Assembly (NCBI RefSeq): GCF_027889715.1
Contig: NZ_JAPJZH010000011.1
Location: forward strand, 62,001-126,000
DNA: 64,000 nt
Source of the DNA: Allohoeflea poritis
GTDB lineage: Bacteria; Pseudomonadota; Alphaproteobacteria; Rhizobiales; Rhizobiaceae
Reading direction: 5' to 3'
The notes beneath the pieces are model-generated. The model was not told the DNA's origin. It searched no databases and worked only from the letters and a program-made list of their open reading frames with translations. Made by a program: the position numbers and the translations under genes. The first letter of the stretch is position 1. Every line of letters begins with the position of its first letter. Below, piece after piece: positions 34,187 to 44,386 of the stretch.

Positions 34187-35713
34187 GTGACGGGCATCGA
34201 GGAATTATCGGAAACCGGGGACGACAGCGAAACGTTCCACCGGCTGCAGTCCAGACTGCCGGAGCTATTCGAGCGCGTGTTTCCCGACCGGCTGCATCCG
34301 CGCGCTGTCCTGATCGTTCCCAGCCTGTCGCTGGATCAGGAGGTGCTGTCCAAAATATCCGGCGTTCACCATTATGAAGAGCGCATGCTGTGCATGCTGC
34401 AATTGCTGCGCATGCCGCGCACACACATCATCTACGTATCGAGCCAGCCGATCGCCGAACGCATCATCGACTATTATCTGCATCTCCTGCCGGGCGTTCC
34501 CCAGCACCATGCGCGCGAACGCCTGACAATGTTATCGTGCCACGACGACGCGGATGTTCCGCTGACCGAGAAGATCCTCAACCGCCCGAGGCTCCGCGAC
34601 CGCATAAAGAGCGCCCTCGGCGATCTCTCGCTCGCCCATATGGCCTGCTTCAATGTCACGCCGCTCGAGCGCCGGCTGGCGACGCAACTCGGCATTCCCA
34701 TCTATGGCTGCGATCCGGCCTTGCAGGCGTACGGATCCAAAAGCGGCAGCCGGAAACTGTTCCGGGAAAGCGCGCTGCCCATCGCGGACGGTTTCGAGGA
34801 TCTGGCCGACGACAATGATATCGCCGAGGCGATCGCCGAACTGAAAGGGCGCAATCCCGGCCTGCGCCGCGCCGTGATCAAGCTCAATGAGGGCTTTTCC
34901 GGTGAGGGAAATGCCATCTTCCGCTTCGATGACGCGCCGGAGACCAGCGTTTCAAAGAAATGGGTCGCGGATCGTCTGACCAACGTCACCTTCTGCGCCG
35001 GCGACATGAGTTGGGAGCTTTACGAAAGCAAGATCGGCGAAATGGGATGCATTGTCGAAGCCTATATCGAGGGCAAGCACAAGCGATCGCCATCGGTCCA
35101 GTACCGCATCGATCCTTCCGGCCATCTGTCGCCGGTATCGACGCACGACCAGATTCTCGGCGGCGGCGGCGACCAGGTCTTTCTCGGCTGCCGGTTTCCC
35201 GCAGATGAGGATTATCGCCTTGAAATCCAGAACAGCGGCCTGCGGACCGCCAGCCTGTTGAAGGAAAAGGGCGCGCTCGGCCATTTCGGCATCGATTTCG
35301 TTTCCGTCCGCGAGGGCGACGCGTGGCGGCACTATGCAATTGAAATCAACCTGCGCAAGGGCGGCACGACGCATCCCTTCATCATGCTGCGGTTCCTGAC
35401 CGACGGCGCCTATGACAGCGGCACCGGCCTGTTTACGACGCCCGGCGGCGAGACCCGTTACTATTATGCGACCGACAATCTGGAATCCGAGCGCTATCGT
35501 GGGCTGACACCCCAGGACCTCATCGACATCGCCGTGCGCCACAATATCCATTTCCACGGCTCGGTGCAGCGCGGCGTCGTTTTCCATCTTATCGGAGCGC
35601 TTTCGCAATACGGCAAGCTGGGCATGGTCTGCGTCGACAAGAGCCACGAAGAGGCCTCGCATCTCTATCACGAGACCATCGCCATCCTCGATCGGGAGGG
35701 CGGCCGGCAATAG
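34187..35713 (+). CDS. PGM1-related ATP-grasp peptide (carboxylate-amine) ligase
   Basis: A 508-residue protein. Residues 1 to about 180 are a pre-ATP-grasp domain. The ATP-grasp core holds AVIKLNEGFSGEGNAIF (nucleotide lysine and glycine loop), GCIVEAYIEGKHKRSPS and the metal site EINLRKGGTTHP. The last 100 residues match the PGM1-type C-terminal domain (YYYATDNLESERYRGLTP, HFHGSVQRGVVFHLIGALSQ). PGM1 joins an unusual amino acid to a ribosomal peptide in pheganomycin synthesis; what this stand-alone rhizobial relative joins is unknown. It starts with GTG at 34187 after GGGGAAGG. Confidence 0.8.
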   Translation: MTGIEELSETGDDSETFHRLQSRLPELFERVFPDRLHPRAVLIVPSLSLDQEVLSKISGVHHYEERMLCMLQLLRMPRTHIIYVSSQPIAERIIDYYLHLLPGVPQHHARERLTMLSCHDDADVPLTEKILNRPRLRDRIKSALGDLSLAHMACFNVTPLERRLATQLGIPIYGCDPALQAYGSKSGSRKLFRESALPIADGFEDLADDNDIAEAIAELKGRNPGLRRAVIKLNEGFSGEGNAIFRFDDAPETSVSKKWVADRLTNVTFCAGDMSWELYESKIGEMGCIVEAYIEGKHKRSPSVQYRIDPSGHLSPVSTHDQILGGGGDQVFLGCRFPADEDYRLEIQNSGLRTASLLKEKGALGHFGIDFVSVREGDAWRHYAIEINLRKGGTTHPFIMLRFLTDGAYDSGTGLFTTPGGETRYYYATDNLESERYRGLTPQDLIDIAVRHNIHFHGSVQRGVVFHLIGALSQYGKLGMVCVDKSHEEASHLYHETIAILDREGGRQ

Positions 35714-35829
35714 AGCAATTGCCCGCATGTAACACCGGCTGCAAGATTCAGGCCTCGGCAACCCTTTTCCTGCAGGCTCCGGGCGTATATGGAATGGGGA
35801 AACCAAAAAATTTCGGGGATAGTGAGTAA

Positions 35830-36333
35830 ATGCCGCGTGTTCTTTCTCTTGTGGAACTCGATGATCTGGTCGGAACCGAGCTCGGCGTATCGGAATGGAT
35901 TCATGTCGATCAGAAAATGATCGATACCTTTGCCGACGCGACGCATGACCACCAGTTCATCCATGTCGATCCGGAAAGGGCGAAGGCCGAGACACCCTTC
36001 GGCGGCACCATCGCGCACGGTTTCCTGTCGCTCTCCCTGCTCTCGGCGATGAATTACGAATGCATGCCGGAGGTGCGCGAAAAGCGCATGGGCATCAATT
36101 ACGGTTTCAACAAGATCCGTTTCCTGACGCCGGTCCGCAGCGGCTGGCATGTGCGCGGCCGCTTCATTCTGAAGGAACGGCGCTATCGCGGCCCCGACAT
36201 GGTGATGCTGACCAACCATGTGACGGTCGAGATCAAGGAAGAGAAAAAGCCGGCAATCACCGCCGAATGGCTGACCATCATCCGCTTCGACGCGGAGGAC
36301 CACCCCGAAAGGCAGCGCGCTTCGGCGGAATAA
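35830..36333 (+). CDS. MaoC-like hot-dog dehydratase (NodN-like)
   Basis: A 167-residue single hot-dog-fold protein of the MaoC/R-hydratase group. The dyad segment is DATHDHQFIHVDPERA with TPFGGTIAHGFLSLSLLSAM, containing the conserved D/H pair of (R)-enoyl-CoA hydratases. The length and start are close to nodulation protein NodN. It should hydrate an enoyl-thioester, but the substrate is not evident. It lies 116 bases after the ligase gene and may or may not be co-transcribed. Confidence 0.87.
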   Translation: MPRVLSLVELDDLVGTELGVSEWIHVDQKMIDTFADATHDHQFIHVDPERAKAETPFGGTIAHGFLSLSLLSAMNYECMPEVREKRMGINYGFNKIRFLTPVRSGWHVRGRFILKERRYRGPDMVMLTNHVTVEIKEEKKPAITAEWLTIIRFDAEDHPERQRASAE

Positions 36334-36488
36334 GAGTCGGAATTCGCTGCACAAGGTTTGCCGTCCGCCAGCTATCAAACCGGCCTCGGAAGCCGCAATG
36401 GCTTCTTAATCGCAGGCGATCTTGGCGAAGGCGATCCGCCGCACACCTTTCAGCGCCCGAAGGTCCATGACCGTCGGTCCACCGAGAT

Positions 36489-37469
36489 TCATTGTCCGAT
36501 GATCCTTCTGCGGCGCTCCTGCATGCGTTCATTGGCCTCCACGGTCCCGTCATGGAACGTGCCCATCCATTTGTCCCACGGGATTTCCAGGCTGCCGTAG
36601 TTGCACTCGAAATAGCGGTGATGCATCTGATGATGGAACGTGCCGAGTGCCAGCCGGTTCCTGTCCTTGATCAGAAGCCCCTGGAAGCCGGTATGCGTCG
36701 TCATCGCGGTCAGGAAGTAATACTGGAGATGATAAAGGATGTGGACGGGATGCGCCCCGATCAGCACATGGATGAAGACCGAGCCGAGAAAGATCATCTG
36801 CTCAAGCGGGTGTTGCGACATGCCCGACCATGGCCCGACATTGACGTTGCGATGATGCAGGTAGTGGACATGCCTGTAGAGGAAGGGAATGTGGATCGCC
36901 CGGTGGATCAGATAGAAGTAGAAGCTCTCCCAGATGGGAATCAGAAAGAAGATCGCCACAAACCAGACCGGGTTGTGAGCCCAGGTGATCATCGGCATAT
37001 GGCCATTGGCAAGCGCCCAAAACAGAATGACCTCATAGGTGGTCCACACGATCACCCCGGTGCCGAGGGTCCAGAACATATTGTCCCGGATCTGGCCGCC
37101 AAGCGTAAACTGCTTGCCCTTCACCATCAGCGGACGCCCGTCATATTTAAGCTTCTTGCCTTGCGCTGAAAACGTGTAGAACCACAGATGCAGCACGCCG
37201 CCGATCAGGAGGGCCAGCAGCAGATTGCGCGCATACATCTGCGCGATCCAGCCGAAGGCAAACGCCTTTGTCTCCTCCAGGGGCGGCTGGAACCAGTAGA
37301 AGCTGACAAAAGCAATCCCCACGATGATCAGTTTTTCGGAGACCAGAAACCAGGAATTCCACATCCATTTCACGATCTCGACCGGATTGAGCGGCCATGA
37401 AAAGAGCGGCGAAACCTTGATGGGCACATCGGGAACATAGTTCCAGCCCTTGAGCTGACCATCGGACAT
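36489..37469 (-). CDS. Sterol desaturase/fatty acid hydroxylase family di-iron membrane enzyme
   Basis: A 326-residue membrane protein with about five hydrophobic helices and the histidine clusters of the fatty acid hydroxylase superfamily: LIHRAIH, RHVHYLHHR and HHQMHHRYFE. These bind two irons for O2-dependent hydroxylation or desaturation of a lipid. The start at 37469 has AGGAGG upstream. A LysR gene is transcribed away from it with 97 bases between, which suggests direct control. The substrate is unknown. Confidence 0.87.
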   Translation of the reverse strand: MSDGQLKGWNYVPDVPIKVSPLFSWPLNPVEIVKWMWNSWFLVSEKLIIVGIAFVSFYWFQPPLEETKAFAFGWIAQMYARNLLLALLIGGVLHLWFYTFSAQGKKLKYDGRPLMVKGKQFTLGGQIRDNMFWTLGTGVIVWTTYEVILFWALANGHMPMITWAHNPVWFVAIFFLIPIWESFYFYLIHRAIHIPFLYRHVHYLHHRNVNVGPWSGMSQHPLEQMIFLGSVFIHVLIGAHPVHILYHLQYYFLTAMTTHTGFQGLLIKDRNRLALGTFHHQMHHRYFECNYGSLEIPWDKWMGTFHDGTVEANERMQERRRRIIGQ

Positions 37470-37566
37470 AGAATCCTCCTGCATGCGCGGCTGCGGCCAG
37501 CTTGACACATCTGCACTCCCATGAAAAACCGATTTAACGAATGTGATAACTCGGAAAAACAGATAA

Positions 37567-38490
37567 ATGACCGTGTCGATCAGAAGCATGCGCTACTTTG
37601 TGACCGCCCTTGCGCATGGAAACATCTCGCAGGCAGCCGCCGAGTTGAACATCGCCGCATCTGCCGTCGGCACAGCCATAGACCAGATCGAGGCGCAGCT
37701 TCAGCTGAAGCTGGTCAACCGCCACCGTTCGCGCGGGATCGCCGCGACGGCCAGCGGCAGGGTCATGGAACGCAAATTCCGTCACCTGTTGGAAGAATAT
37801 GAAGAGGTGATGGCCGAAGGGGCGGAACTGAAGCAGTCCCTGAAAGGCGACTTGCGCATCGGTTACTATGCGCCCGTGGCGCCGGCCTTCATGCCGACAC
37901 TGCTGTTCCGACTGGCCGGACCGGATGGACAAACCACCTTCCATCTGGAGGAATGCGACAATGACCGCGCACAGAGCGGACTGCTGTCGGGAGATTTCGA
38001 TGCCATCCTGTTCGTCTCCGACGCAGCCCTGCCGCAGATCGAATTTGACGTGCTGACGGCGGCGCCCGCCTATTGCCTGGTTTCGGCCGAGCACCCCTTT
38101 GCGCAGCAGCGGTCGGTGGACCTCAAAGACCTCGTCCGGGAACCGATCATCGTGCTCAATCGTCCAGCTGTTTCGGACTACTATCGACGCCTGTTCGAAG
38201 AGACCGGGCAAAGCCCGGCGACACTCGCCTATGCCAATTCGACCGAAATGGTGCGCAGCCTTGTCGGTGCCGGTCTCGGCTGCGCGGTGCTGAACATGCT
38301 GCCGATTGCCGATGTCAGCTATGCCGGCGACCGACTGTCTGCCGTGCCGATCCGAAACGATCTCCAGCCCCTGTCGCTGTCAATCGGATACGACAAGACC
38401 AGCCCGCGCCGGATCGTCAATCACTTTGCGGATGCGTGCCGGTCCTATTTCCGGGATGGTCCGGGATCCCGGCACGTGATCGCGGCCTGA
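37567..38490 (+). CDS. LysR-family regulator divergent from the sterol-desaturase-family gene
   Basis: A 307-residue LysR protein. The winged helix is at residues 1-65 (MRYFVTALAHGNISQAAAELNIAASAVGTAIDQIEAQL), followed by the effector-binding domain (LRIGYYAPVAPAFMP, then MVRSLVGAGLGCAVL). It probably activates the neighbouring di-iron enzyme gene in response to a small molecule. Its 3' end converges on the second LysR gene. Confidence 0.9.
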   Translation: MTVSIRSMRYFVTALAHGNISQAAAELNIAASAVGTAIDQIEAQLQLKLVNRHRSRGIAATASGRVMERKFRHLLEEYEEVMAEGAELKQSLKGDLRIGYYAPVAPAFMPTLLFRLAGPDGQTTFHLEECDNDRAQSGLLSGDFDAILFVSDAALPQIEFDVLTAAPAYCLVSAEHPFAQQRSVDLKDLVREPIIVLNRPAVSDYYRRLFEETGQSPATLAYANSTEMVRSLVGAGLGCAVLNMLPIADVSYAGDRLSAVPIRNDLQPLSLSIGYDKTSPRRIVNHFADACRSYFRDGPGSRHVIAA

Positions 38491-38514
38491 TCGCGATGCC
38501 ATTGGACCCGCGGG

Positions 38515-39420
38515 TCACTCTCCACATCGGCGCGCCAGATAGGCGCTGGCAAACTCCGCGAACCAGGTCACCATCTCGTCGCCAACGGCGTCTTTGCGGA
38601 TCGCGACGACCAGCAGGTCCTTCGGAAATTCGACATCCGTGATCGGAATCCACGCCGTCTTGATCTTGGAATTGTCGAAGCCGAGCGCAAAAAGCCGGGT
38701 CCGCAGCGAAATGAACTTGCCGGTCTCGACCAGAGACTTGATCAGGGCGAGCGAATTGGTTGTCACCCAGGGCACGTATCTGCTTGCACTTTCGTTGACC
38801 ACCTTGCGCACTGCATTGAAGAACGGAACTTCAAGATCCGGGTCGACGATCGGATATTCCAGCATCTCGCCCAACGTCACCGAGGTGTTTTTGCCCAAAG
38901 GATGATTGCTCGTGCACAGCAGTCCCACTGAGAGTTCAAGCGCACGAACCGCCATCAGATCCGGATGATCGACCGGCGCAAAATTCAAGCCGATATCGGC
39001 CTTCCCCTCCGCGACCTGCCGCCAGATTTCGGGGGATTCCGCGACATGCACGCCGAATTTCAGGGCAGGATGCTCTTCCAGCGCTTCGGACAGGATGTTC
39101 GGCAGAAAAGTGCTCGCGGCGCTGTCGGTCGTCGCGATTTTCAGATGCTGGGTGTGCACCTCGGTCATGCCTTCGATCTGCAGCCGCATGCGATCGAAAT
39201 CACGCATGGTCCGGTTCACATGCTCCAGAACGACCTGGCCCGGCGGCGTCAGCTTCGCGCCATCGAGACCACGCTCGAAAATCTGAAACCCGAATTGCTG
39301 CTCGGCCGTCTGTATTTGCCGGGTGACGGAAGAAGATGACACGTTCAGATGGCGTGCGGCCGAACGGACCGAGCCCAGCTTCGCGACGGCATCCAGATAT
39401 TTCAGCCTGACACTGTGCAT
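38515..39420 (-). CDS. LysR-family regulator of the PotDABC-deaminase operon
   Basis: A 301-residue LysR protein. The DNA-binding domain reads YLDAVAKLGSVRSAARHLNVSSSSVTRQIQTAEQQFG, and the C-terminal domain is typical. The start at 39420 has GGAGGG. It is divergent from the transporter operon with 121 bases between, which include an imperfect inverted repeat TTGGCGC..GGCGCAA that could hold a LysR box. It most likely controls that operon in response to the transported compound. Confidence 0.88.
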   Translation of the reverse strand: MHSVRLKYLDAVAKLGSVRSAARHLNVSSSSVTRQIQTAEQQFGFQIFERGLDGAKLTPPGQVVLEHVNRTMRDFDRMRLQIEGMTEVHTQHLKIATTDSAASTFLPNILSEALEEHPALKFGVHVAESPEIWRQVAEGKADIGLNFAPVDHPDLMAVRALELSVGLLCTSNHPLGKNTSVTLGEMLEYPIVDPDLEVPFFNAVRKVVNESASRYVPWVTTNSLALIKSLVETGKFISLRTRLFALGFDNSKIKTAWIPITDVEFPKDLLVVAIRKDAVGDEMVTWFAEFASAYLARRCGE

Positions 39421-39541
39421 GATCCCTCCTGGAAGCAGTGTTTCATGGTGATGCAAAAAACGCAACAAGACGTTGGTTATTTTGGCGCTTGGCGCAACGC
39501 CTCACCTGTGCAACTGTCTGGTGAACACGGAGGACTGCACC

Positions 39542-40570
39542 ATGAAATCAAAGTTGCGCACAACGACATTGGCCTCGGCCCTGGCTCTCGGCTTTGCCAT
39601 GGCGGCACCGCTCGCCGCCCAGGCGGAAGAACTGACCATCTCGGTCTGGGGTGGCTTCTACGGCGAAAACTGGGAGAAGGACGTTGTCATTCCCTGGGAA
39701 GAAAAGACCGGTGTCGATGTCACGATGGATTTCGGCCAGTCCGCCACGCGGCTTTCCAAGGCGCTGGCGACGCGCGGCCGAAGCGCGGATCTGATATTCA
39801 TCACCGATCACCAGATGGCGATCCTGAAAGAGCGCGGACTGCTGGACACGATCGATCCCGCCAACGTTCCCAACCTGGAGAATCTTCACGAGTTCGCCAA
39901 GGATCCGCTCGGAAGCGGACAGTGCCCGGCCGTGACCCTTTTGGGCGTGGGCCTGGCCTACAACAAGGACCATTTCGACACGCCGCCCACCTCATGGCTG
40001 GATGTGAAGCGCGAGGATCTGGAAACCCGGCCCGCCTTTATGGACATGGGCTGGTCCGTGGCCCCTTCGGTCATGACCCATTTCGCGACCCTTCAGGGCG
40101 GCGGGCTGGACAACATGGACCCGGCTTTCGACATGATCGATGCCGAGAAGGAAGATGCGCGGTTTTTCAACCTGTTTGAGGTCGTCGACTGGATCAACCA
40201 GGGCGAAGTCTCGATCGCACCGTTCCTGAATATCTTCGCGCGGCAGGACGAGAAGTTGCCGATGCGGTTCATCTATCCGGAAGACGGCACGCTCGGCGTC
40301 GTCAACATGGCCTGTATCCTGAAGGATTCGCCCAACAAGGCGACCGCCGAGAGGTTCCTGAACGATTATCTGACCGTCGAGACACAGGAAATGCAGGCCA
40401 GGATCTGGGGCGAAGGGCCGGTGGTGAAAGGCGCGAAGGTGCCGGAAGACTCGCCCTATGTGATGGTGGACCCCGCGAAAGTCGGCGAAGTCATCATCTA
40501 TGACGCCAACGAAATCGCCTCCAAGCGCGAAGAGTGGATTACGCGGTTCCAGGACATCGTCGCTCAATAG
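39542..40570 (+). CDS. ABC importer solute-binding protein, PotD/PotF-like
   Basis: A 342-residue periplasmic binding protein. The signal peptide is residues 1-28 (ends AAPLAAQA). The mature protein starts with LTISVWGGFYGENWEKDVVIPWEEKTG, typical of the spermidine/putrescine-type family. It opens a six-gene operon with ATPase, two permeases and two adenosine-deaminase-family enzymes, so the ligand is probably a purine-like or aminated heterocyclic compound and not a polyamine. That is inference from context. Confidence 0.9.
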   Translation: MKSKLRTTTLASALALGFAMAAPLAAQAEELTISVWGGFYGENWEKDVVIPWEEKTGVDVTMDFGQSATRLSKALATRGRSADLIFITDHQMAILKERGLLDTIDPANVPNLENLHEFAKDPLGSGQCPAVTLLGVGLAYNKDHFDTPPTSWLDVKREDLETRPAFMDMGWSVAPSVMTHFATLQGGGLDNMDPAFDMIDAEKEDARFFNLFEVVDWINQGEVSIAPFLNIFARQDEKLPMRFIYPEDGTLGVVNMACILKDSPNKATAERFLNDYLTVETQEMQARIWGEGPVVKGAKVPEDSPYVMVDPAKVGEVIIYDANEIASKREEWITRFQDIVAQ

Positions 40571-40585
40571 GTTGTCGATAGCGTT

Positions 40586-41632
40586 ATGGCCGAAGTCAAA
40601 CTCACAGGACTCAGCAAGCACTACGGAGACTTTGCCGCGGCGTCGAATGTCTCATTTGACGTCGAATCGGGAAGCTTCCTCAGCTTGCTGGGCCCGTCCG
40701 GATGCGGAAAGACCACGACATTACGGATGATCATCGGCTTCGAACAGCCGACGGCCGGTGACATCTTCATCGACGGCGAGCGCATCAACGACATCAAACC
40801 CTGGCTGCGCGATCTGGGCGTGGTCTTCCAGAACTACGCGCTGTTTCCATACATGACAGTGGCCGAGAACGTGGCCTTCGGGCTCAAGCAAAGGGGTGTG
40901 GAGCCGGCTGAAATCAAACGGCGCGCTTCGAAATTCCTGGAGCTTGTGGGACTTCCCGGCAAGGAGGACCGGTTTCCACGCCAGCTCAGCGGAGGACAGC
41001 AGCAGCGGGTTGCGCTGGCGCGCGCGCTGGTGATTGAACCAAGGGTCCTCCTGCTGGACGAGCCGCTGTCCAATCTCGATGCAAAGCTGAGAGCCGAAAT
41101 GCGGTTCGAGTTGAAGCGAATTCAAAACGAAACCGGCGTGACCTCGGTTTTCGTGACGCATGATCAGGAAGAGGCGCTGACCCTGTCGGACCGCATCGTC
41201 GTCATGAACCATGGCGAGGTGGTCACCGTCGGCAAGCCGAAGGAAATCTGGGAACGGCCGACCTCCGCTTTCGTGGCCGATTTTCTGGGTGTCGAGAACA
41301 TCTTCGCGCCTGACGGTTTCGAACCGGGCGCGGTCGTCATCGGCGGCAAACGCTTCGCCGCGGAACATGACGGGCAAGGCAACCGCTTGGTGGGACTGCG
41401 TTCGACCGATATCGAGATCGGCGGCGACGCAGACGCCGGTCTTGCCGGCCGTGTGCAGCAGACCAGCTATCGCGGCTCCATCAATACCTATGTCGTCGAT
41501 GTGCCGGGGATTGCCCGCCCGCTTTACATCAGCACCGCCACCGATCTGCCGATCGGCTCGAACATCGTACTCAAGCCGCGCGACGGTGCTGTCCTCATCC
41601 TGGACCCGGATATGGAGATCGCAGCCGCATGA
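40586..41632 (+). CDS. ABC importer ATPase, PotA-like
   Basis: A 348-residue ATPase. Walker A is GPSGCGKTT (about residue 37), the Q-loop is [13 protein letters not shown], the signature is [15 protein letters not shown] and Walker B is [18 protein letters not shown] domain occupies the C-terminus, as in spermidine/putrescine and iron-type importers. Its last codons overlap the first permease (ATGA type). Confidence 0.94.
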   Translation: MAEVKLTGLSKHYGDFAAASNVSFDVESGSFLSLLGPSGCGKTTTLRMIIGFEQPTAGDIFIDGERINDIKPWLRDLGVVFQNYALFPYMTVAENVAFGLKQRGVEPAEIKRRASKFLELVGLPGKEDRFPRQLSGGQQQRVALARALVIEPRVLLLDEPLSNLDAKLRAEMRFELKRIQNETGVTSVFVTHDQEEALTLSDRIVVMNHGEVVTVGKPKEIWERPTSAFVADFLGVENIFAPDGFEPGAVVIGGKRFAAEHDGQGNRLVGLRSTDIEIGGDADAGLAGRVQQTSYRGSINTYVVDVPGIARPLYISTATDLPIGSNIVLKPRDGAVLILDPDMEIAAA

Positions 41633-42480
41633 GCACCGGCGTCAAACGCGAGACCCTGATAATCGGCGCACCCGCATCCCTGTGGCTCGTCGTGCTGCTT
41701 GTCATACCGTGCCTGTTTCTCCTTTTTCAGAGCCTGACACCGCTTAGCGGGACGGGCCTCTCGCTCGAGAATTATGAAAATCTGGTCGAAAGCGGCACAT
41801 TCCAGAAAGCGCTCAGGCGGTCGATAATCGTCAGCGTCTGGGTGACGGTTCTGACCGTGCTGGCGGGCTATCCCATCGCGCTGGTCGCGTCGCGGGCGTC
41901 TCCCCGCGTGCGCACTCTCGTGATGGTCATCGTGATCTTCCCGTTTCTGCTGTCCGCCGTCGTGCGCGCCTATGGCTGGACGGTCATCCTGGGTGAAAAC
42001 GGCGTCGTCAACGATTTCCTGATCGGCATCGGCCTCATCGCCGAACCCCTGAGGCTGATCCAGAACACATTCGCCATTATTATCGGCGAGACCCATGTGC
42101 TGCTGCCCTATATGGTGCTGTCGCTGCTGACCGTGATCCAGCGGATCGACCGCAATCTCGAAGCCGCAGCGATGAGCCTGGGCGCGTCACCGCCGGTGAT
42201 TTTCTTCAAGGTCGTCGTTCCGCTCACGCTGCCGGGCCTGCTGACAGGCATGCTTCTCGTCTTCAGCCTGTCGATGACCGCCTTTGCCACACCGTTCCTG
42301 CTGGGCGGCCCGCGCTCGCCCATCCTGACGGTGCTGATGTACCAGTATGCCTATACGCTCTTCGACTGGTCGAAAGCGACCGCTGTAGCCGGCGTTCTGC
42401 TGGTCCTCGGGCTTGGCTTCGTGATCCTGCACCGTTTCGTCAGCCGGCGTCTGATGCGTGATGCGGAGGCAGGGCGATGA
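41629..42480 (+). CDS. ABC importer permease 1, PotB-like
   Basis: A 283-residue permease with six predicted helices and the cytoplasmic coupling EAA loop (LEAAAMSLGASPPVIFFKVVVPLTLPG). Its start overlaps the ATPase stop and its end overlaps the second permease by 4 bases, so translation of the set is coupled. Confidence 0.93.
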   Translation: MSTGVKRETLIIGAPASLWLVVLLVIPCLFLLFQSLTPLSGTGLSLENYENLVESGTFQKALRRSIIVSVWVTVLTVLAGYPIALVASRASPRVRTLVMVIVIFPFLLSAVVRAYGWTVILGENGVVNDFLIGIGLIAEPLRLIQNTFAIIIGETHVLLPYMVLSLLTVIQRIDRNLEAAAMSLGASPPVIFFKVVVPLTLPGLLTGMLLVFSLSMTAFATPFLLGGPRSPILTVLMYQYAYTLFDWSKATAVAGVLLVLGLGFVILHRFVSRRLMRDAEAGR

Positions 42481-43310
42481 CATATCAGGTCACCGAAAAG
42501 CTCTGGGAGAAGCCGCTCATCGCCCTGGGCCGGGTCTTCCTATGGGGCAGTGTGTGTTTCTGGCTCGTTTTCGTCCTTGCGCCGGTGGTGGTGACCATCG
42601 TGTCGTCCTTTACCGCCGCCGAGTTCCTGACCTTTCCGCCGAAAGGGTTCTCGCTGCGCTGGTATTTCCGTGTCATGGAGCTGGACTGGTTCCTGACGTC
42701 CCTGCAAACAAGCCTGATCGTGGCGACGGTATCGACCTTCATCGCGACGGTCTTCGCCGTCCTGGCGGCAAGGGTGCTCACGCGTCACCGGTTCCGGGCA
42801 AAGGGCGCCTTCGAAATCCTGATGTTGTCGCCGCTGATCATACCCGGCGTCGTCTTCGGTTTCGCATTTTTCAATGTGGTGCTTCAGTTCCGGCTTGAAG
42901 GTCTGAGCCTGCTCAATCTCTTTGTCGCCCATTCGGTCGTGACGATCCCGCTCATGCTGCGCCCGATATGGTCGAGCATGGCCGGCACCGAATTGTCGCT
43001 GGAGGAAGCCGCGCAAAGCCTTGGCGCGACGCCTTGGACAACGTTCTGGAAGATCACCTTCCCGATGATCCTTCCCGGTATCGTCGCCGGCGCCATCATT
43101 GCGTTCACCTTTTCGTTCAACGACATCACGATCGCGATCTTCCTGGTCGGGCCGGAAACCCAGACCCTGCCGGTCCAGTTGATGTCACAGATCGAATACA
43201 CCCCGGACGCATCCCCCGCGGCAATCACCTCGATCATCATCTTCTTCACGCTGATCCTGTTCTTCATCATCGACAGGACCGTCGGCATGGACGTGTTTGC
43301 GCAAAAATGA
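42477..43310 (+). CDS. ABC importer permease 2, PotC-like
   Basis: A 277-residue permease with six predicted helices and an EAA loop (LEEAAQSLGATPWTTFWKITFPMILPG). With the first permease it forms the membrane channel. Its stop overlaps the start of the first deaminase gene in an ATGA, tying the enzyme directly to the transporter. Confidence 0.93.
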   Translation: MTYQVTEKLWEKPLIALGRVFLWGSVCFWLVFVLAPVVVTIVSSFTAAEFLTFPPKGFSLRWYFRVMELDWFLTSLQTSLIVATVSTFIATVFAVLAARVLTRHRFRAKGAFEILMLSPLIIPGVVFGFAFFNVVLQFRLEGLSLLNLFVAHSVVTIPLMLRPIWSSMAGTELSLEEAAQSLGATPWTTFWKITFPMILPGIVAGAIIAFTFSFNDITIAIFLVGPETQTLPVQLMSQIEYTPDASPAAITSIIIFFTLILFFIIDRTVGMDVFAQK

Positions 43311-44386
43311 CAGAGCTCCACGAATTCTTCCGGACCGTGCCGAAACCGGAATTGCACCTGCACCTCCATGGGGCGGTCGAGCCCGAAACCCTGATCGATC
43401 TGGCGAAGAAAAACGGTGTGCCGCTTCCCGAAGGTGATGTCCGGGAAACCCTCTATGCGCGAAAATCCGGAGGCGAGGTTCAATCCATCCTTCCGACACT
43501 CAAGATCATCTGCCGGTCGATGGTTGCGCGGGACGACTTTGCGCGCGTCGCCTATGACATTCAAAAATCAGCCGCCAATTGCGGCGTGCGCTATCGGGAA
43601 ATCTTCTGGAACCCGACGGATCACGCCACAATCGCAGGAGTCTCCTATGAAACCGCCGTCGACGGGCTTATCGACGGCATGGCCGCCGCCGAGACCGATT
43701 TCGGCATTGTCGGACGGTTGATCCCGTCGATCGACCGCGAGGGCACGCCGGAAGCGGCCTTTGAAATGGTAGAGTGGGTCGCCGAGCATCCGCGCGACGC
43801 AGTGATCGGCCTCGGCATGGACTACCTTGAAACCGGCCATCCGCCGGAAAAGTTCTGGAAGTCATACCGCCTCGCCAGCAAACACGGGCTGCGCCGAACC
43901 GCTCACGCCGGCGAGTTTCTGGAGCCGGCACGCAATGTCGAGACGTGCCTGGATCTGCTCGGTTGCGAGCGCATTGACCACGGATACACCATCACCGATG
44001 CGCCGGACCTTGCAGCACGGTGCATCGACGCAGGCATTCCATTCTCCGTCGTGCCCACCAACACCACCTACATCAAGACACTGGCGGGCGCGGCGTTTCG
44101 CAACGAACACCCGATCCGCAAGATGGGCGATCTGGGCCTGCGCATCTTTCCCAACAGTGACGACCCTCCTTTGCACCATACCGACCCGGCCCGCGCCTAT
44201 GCCGACATGATCACCGAGTTCGGGTTCACCCTTGCCGATACGAGGAAATTCCTCGGCAACGCGATCGACGCCGCCTGGGTCGACGACGCAACCAGGCGGG
44301 ATTGGAAGAGGGACTGGCTCGCCGAATTCGATCTGCAGGCCGCCCGGTTGCAGTCCCATAGCAAGAATGGAAACGAACATGGTTGA
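43307..44386 (+). CDS. Adenosine deaminase-family amidohydrolase 1
   Basis: A 359-residue enzyme of the metal-dependent adenosine/adenine deaminase family. The zinc ligands are visible: H17 and H19 in ELHLHLHG, H200 in TAHAGE and D285 of NSDDP. E203 of HAGE is the catalytic proton shuttle, and IDHGYT holds the second catalytic histidine (H225). The usual CPxSN segment reads VPTNTTYI, which alters the floor of the base pocket, so plain adenosine may not be the substrate. It starts inside the permease stop codon. Confidence 0.88.
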   Translation: MTELHEFFRTVPKPELHLHLHGAVEPETLIDLAKKNGVPLPEGDVRETLYARKSGGEVQSILPTLKIICRSMVARDDFARVAYDIQKSAANCGVRYREIFWNPTDHATIAGVSYETAVDGLIDGMAAAETDFGIVGRLIPSIDREGTPEAAFEMVEWVAEHPRDAVIGLGMDYLETGHPPEKFWKSYRLASKHGLRRTAHAGEFLEPARNVETCLDLLGCERIDHGYTITDAPDLAARCIDAGIPFSVVPTNTTYIKTLAGAAFRNEHPIRKMGDLGLRIFPNSDDPPLHHTDPARAYADMITEFGFTLADTRKFLGNAIDAAWVDDATRRDWKRDWLAEFDLQAARLQSHSKNGNEHG

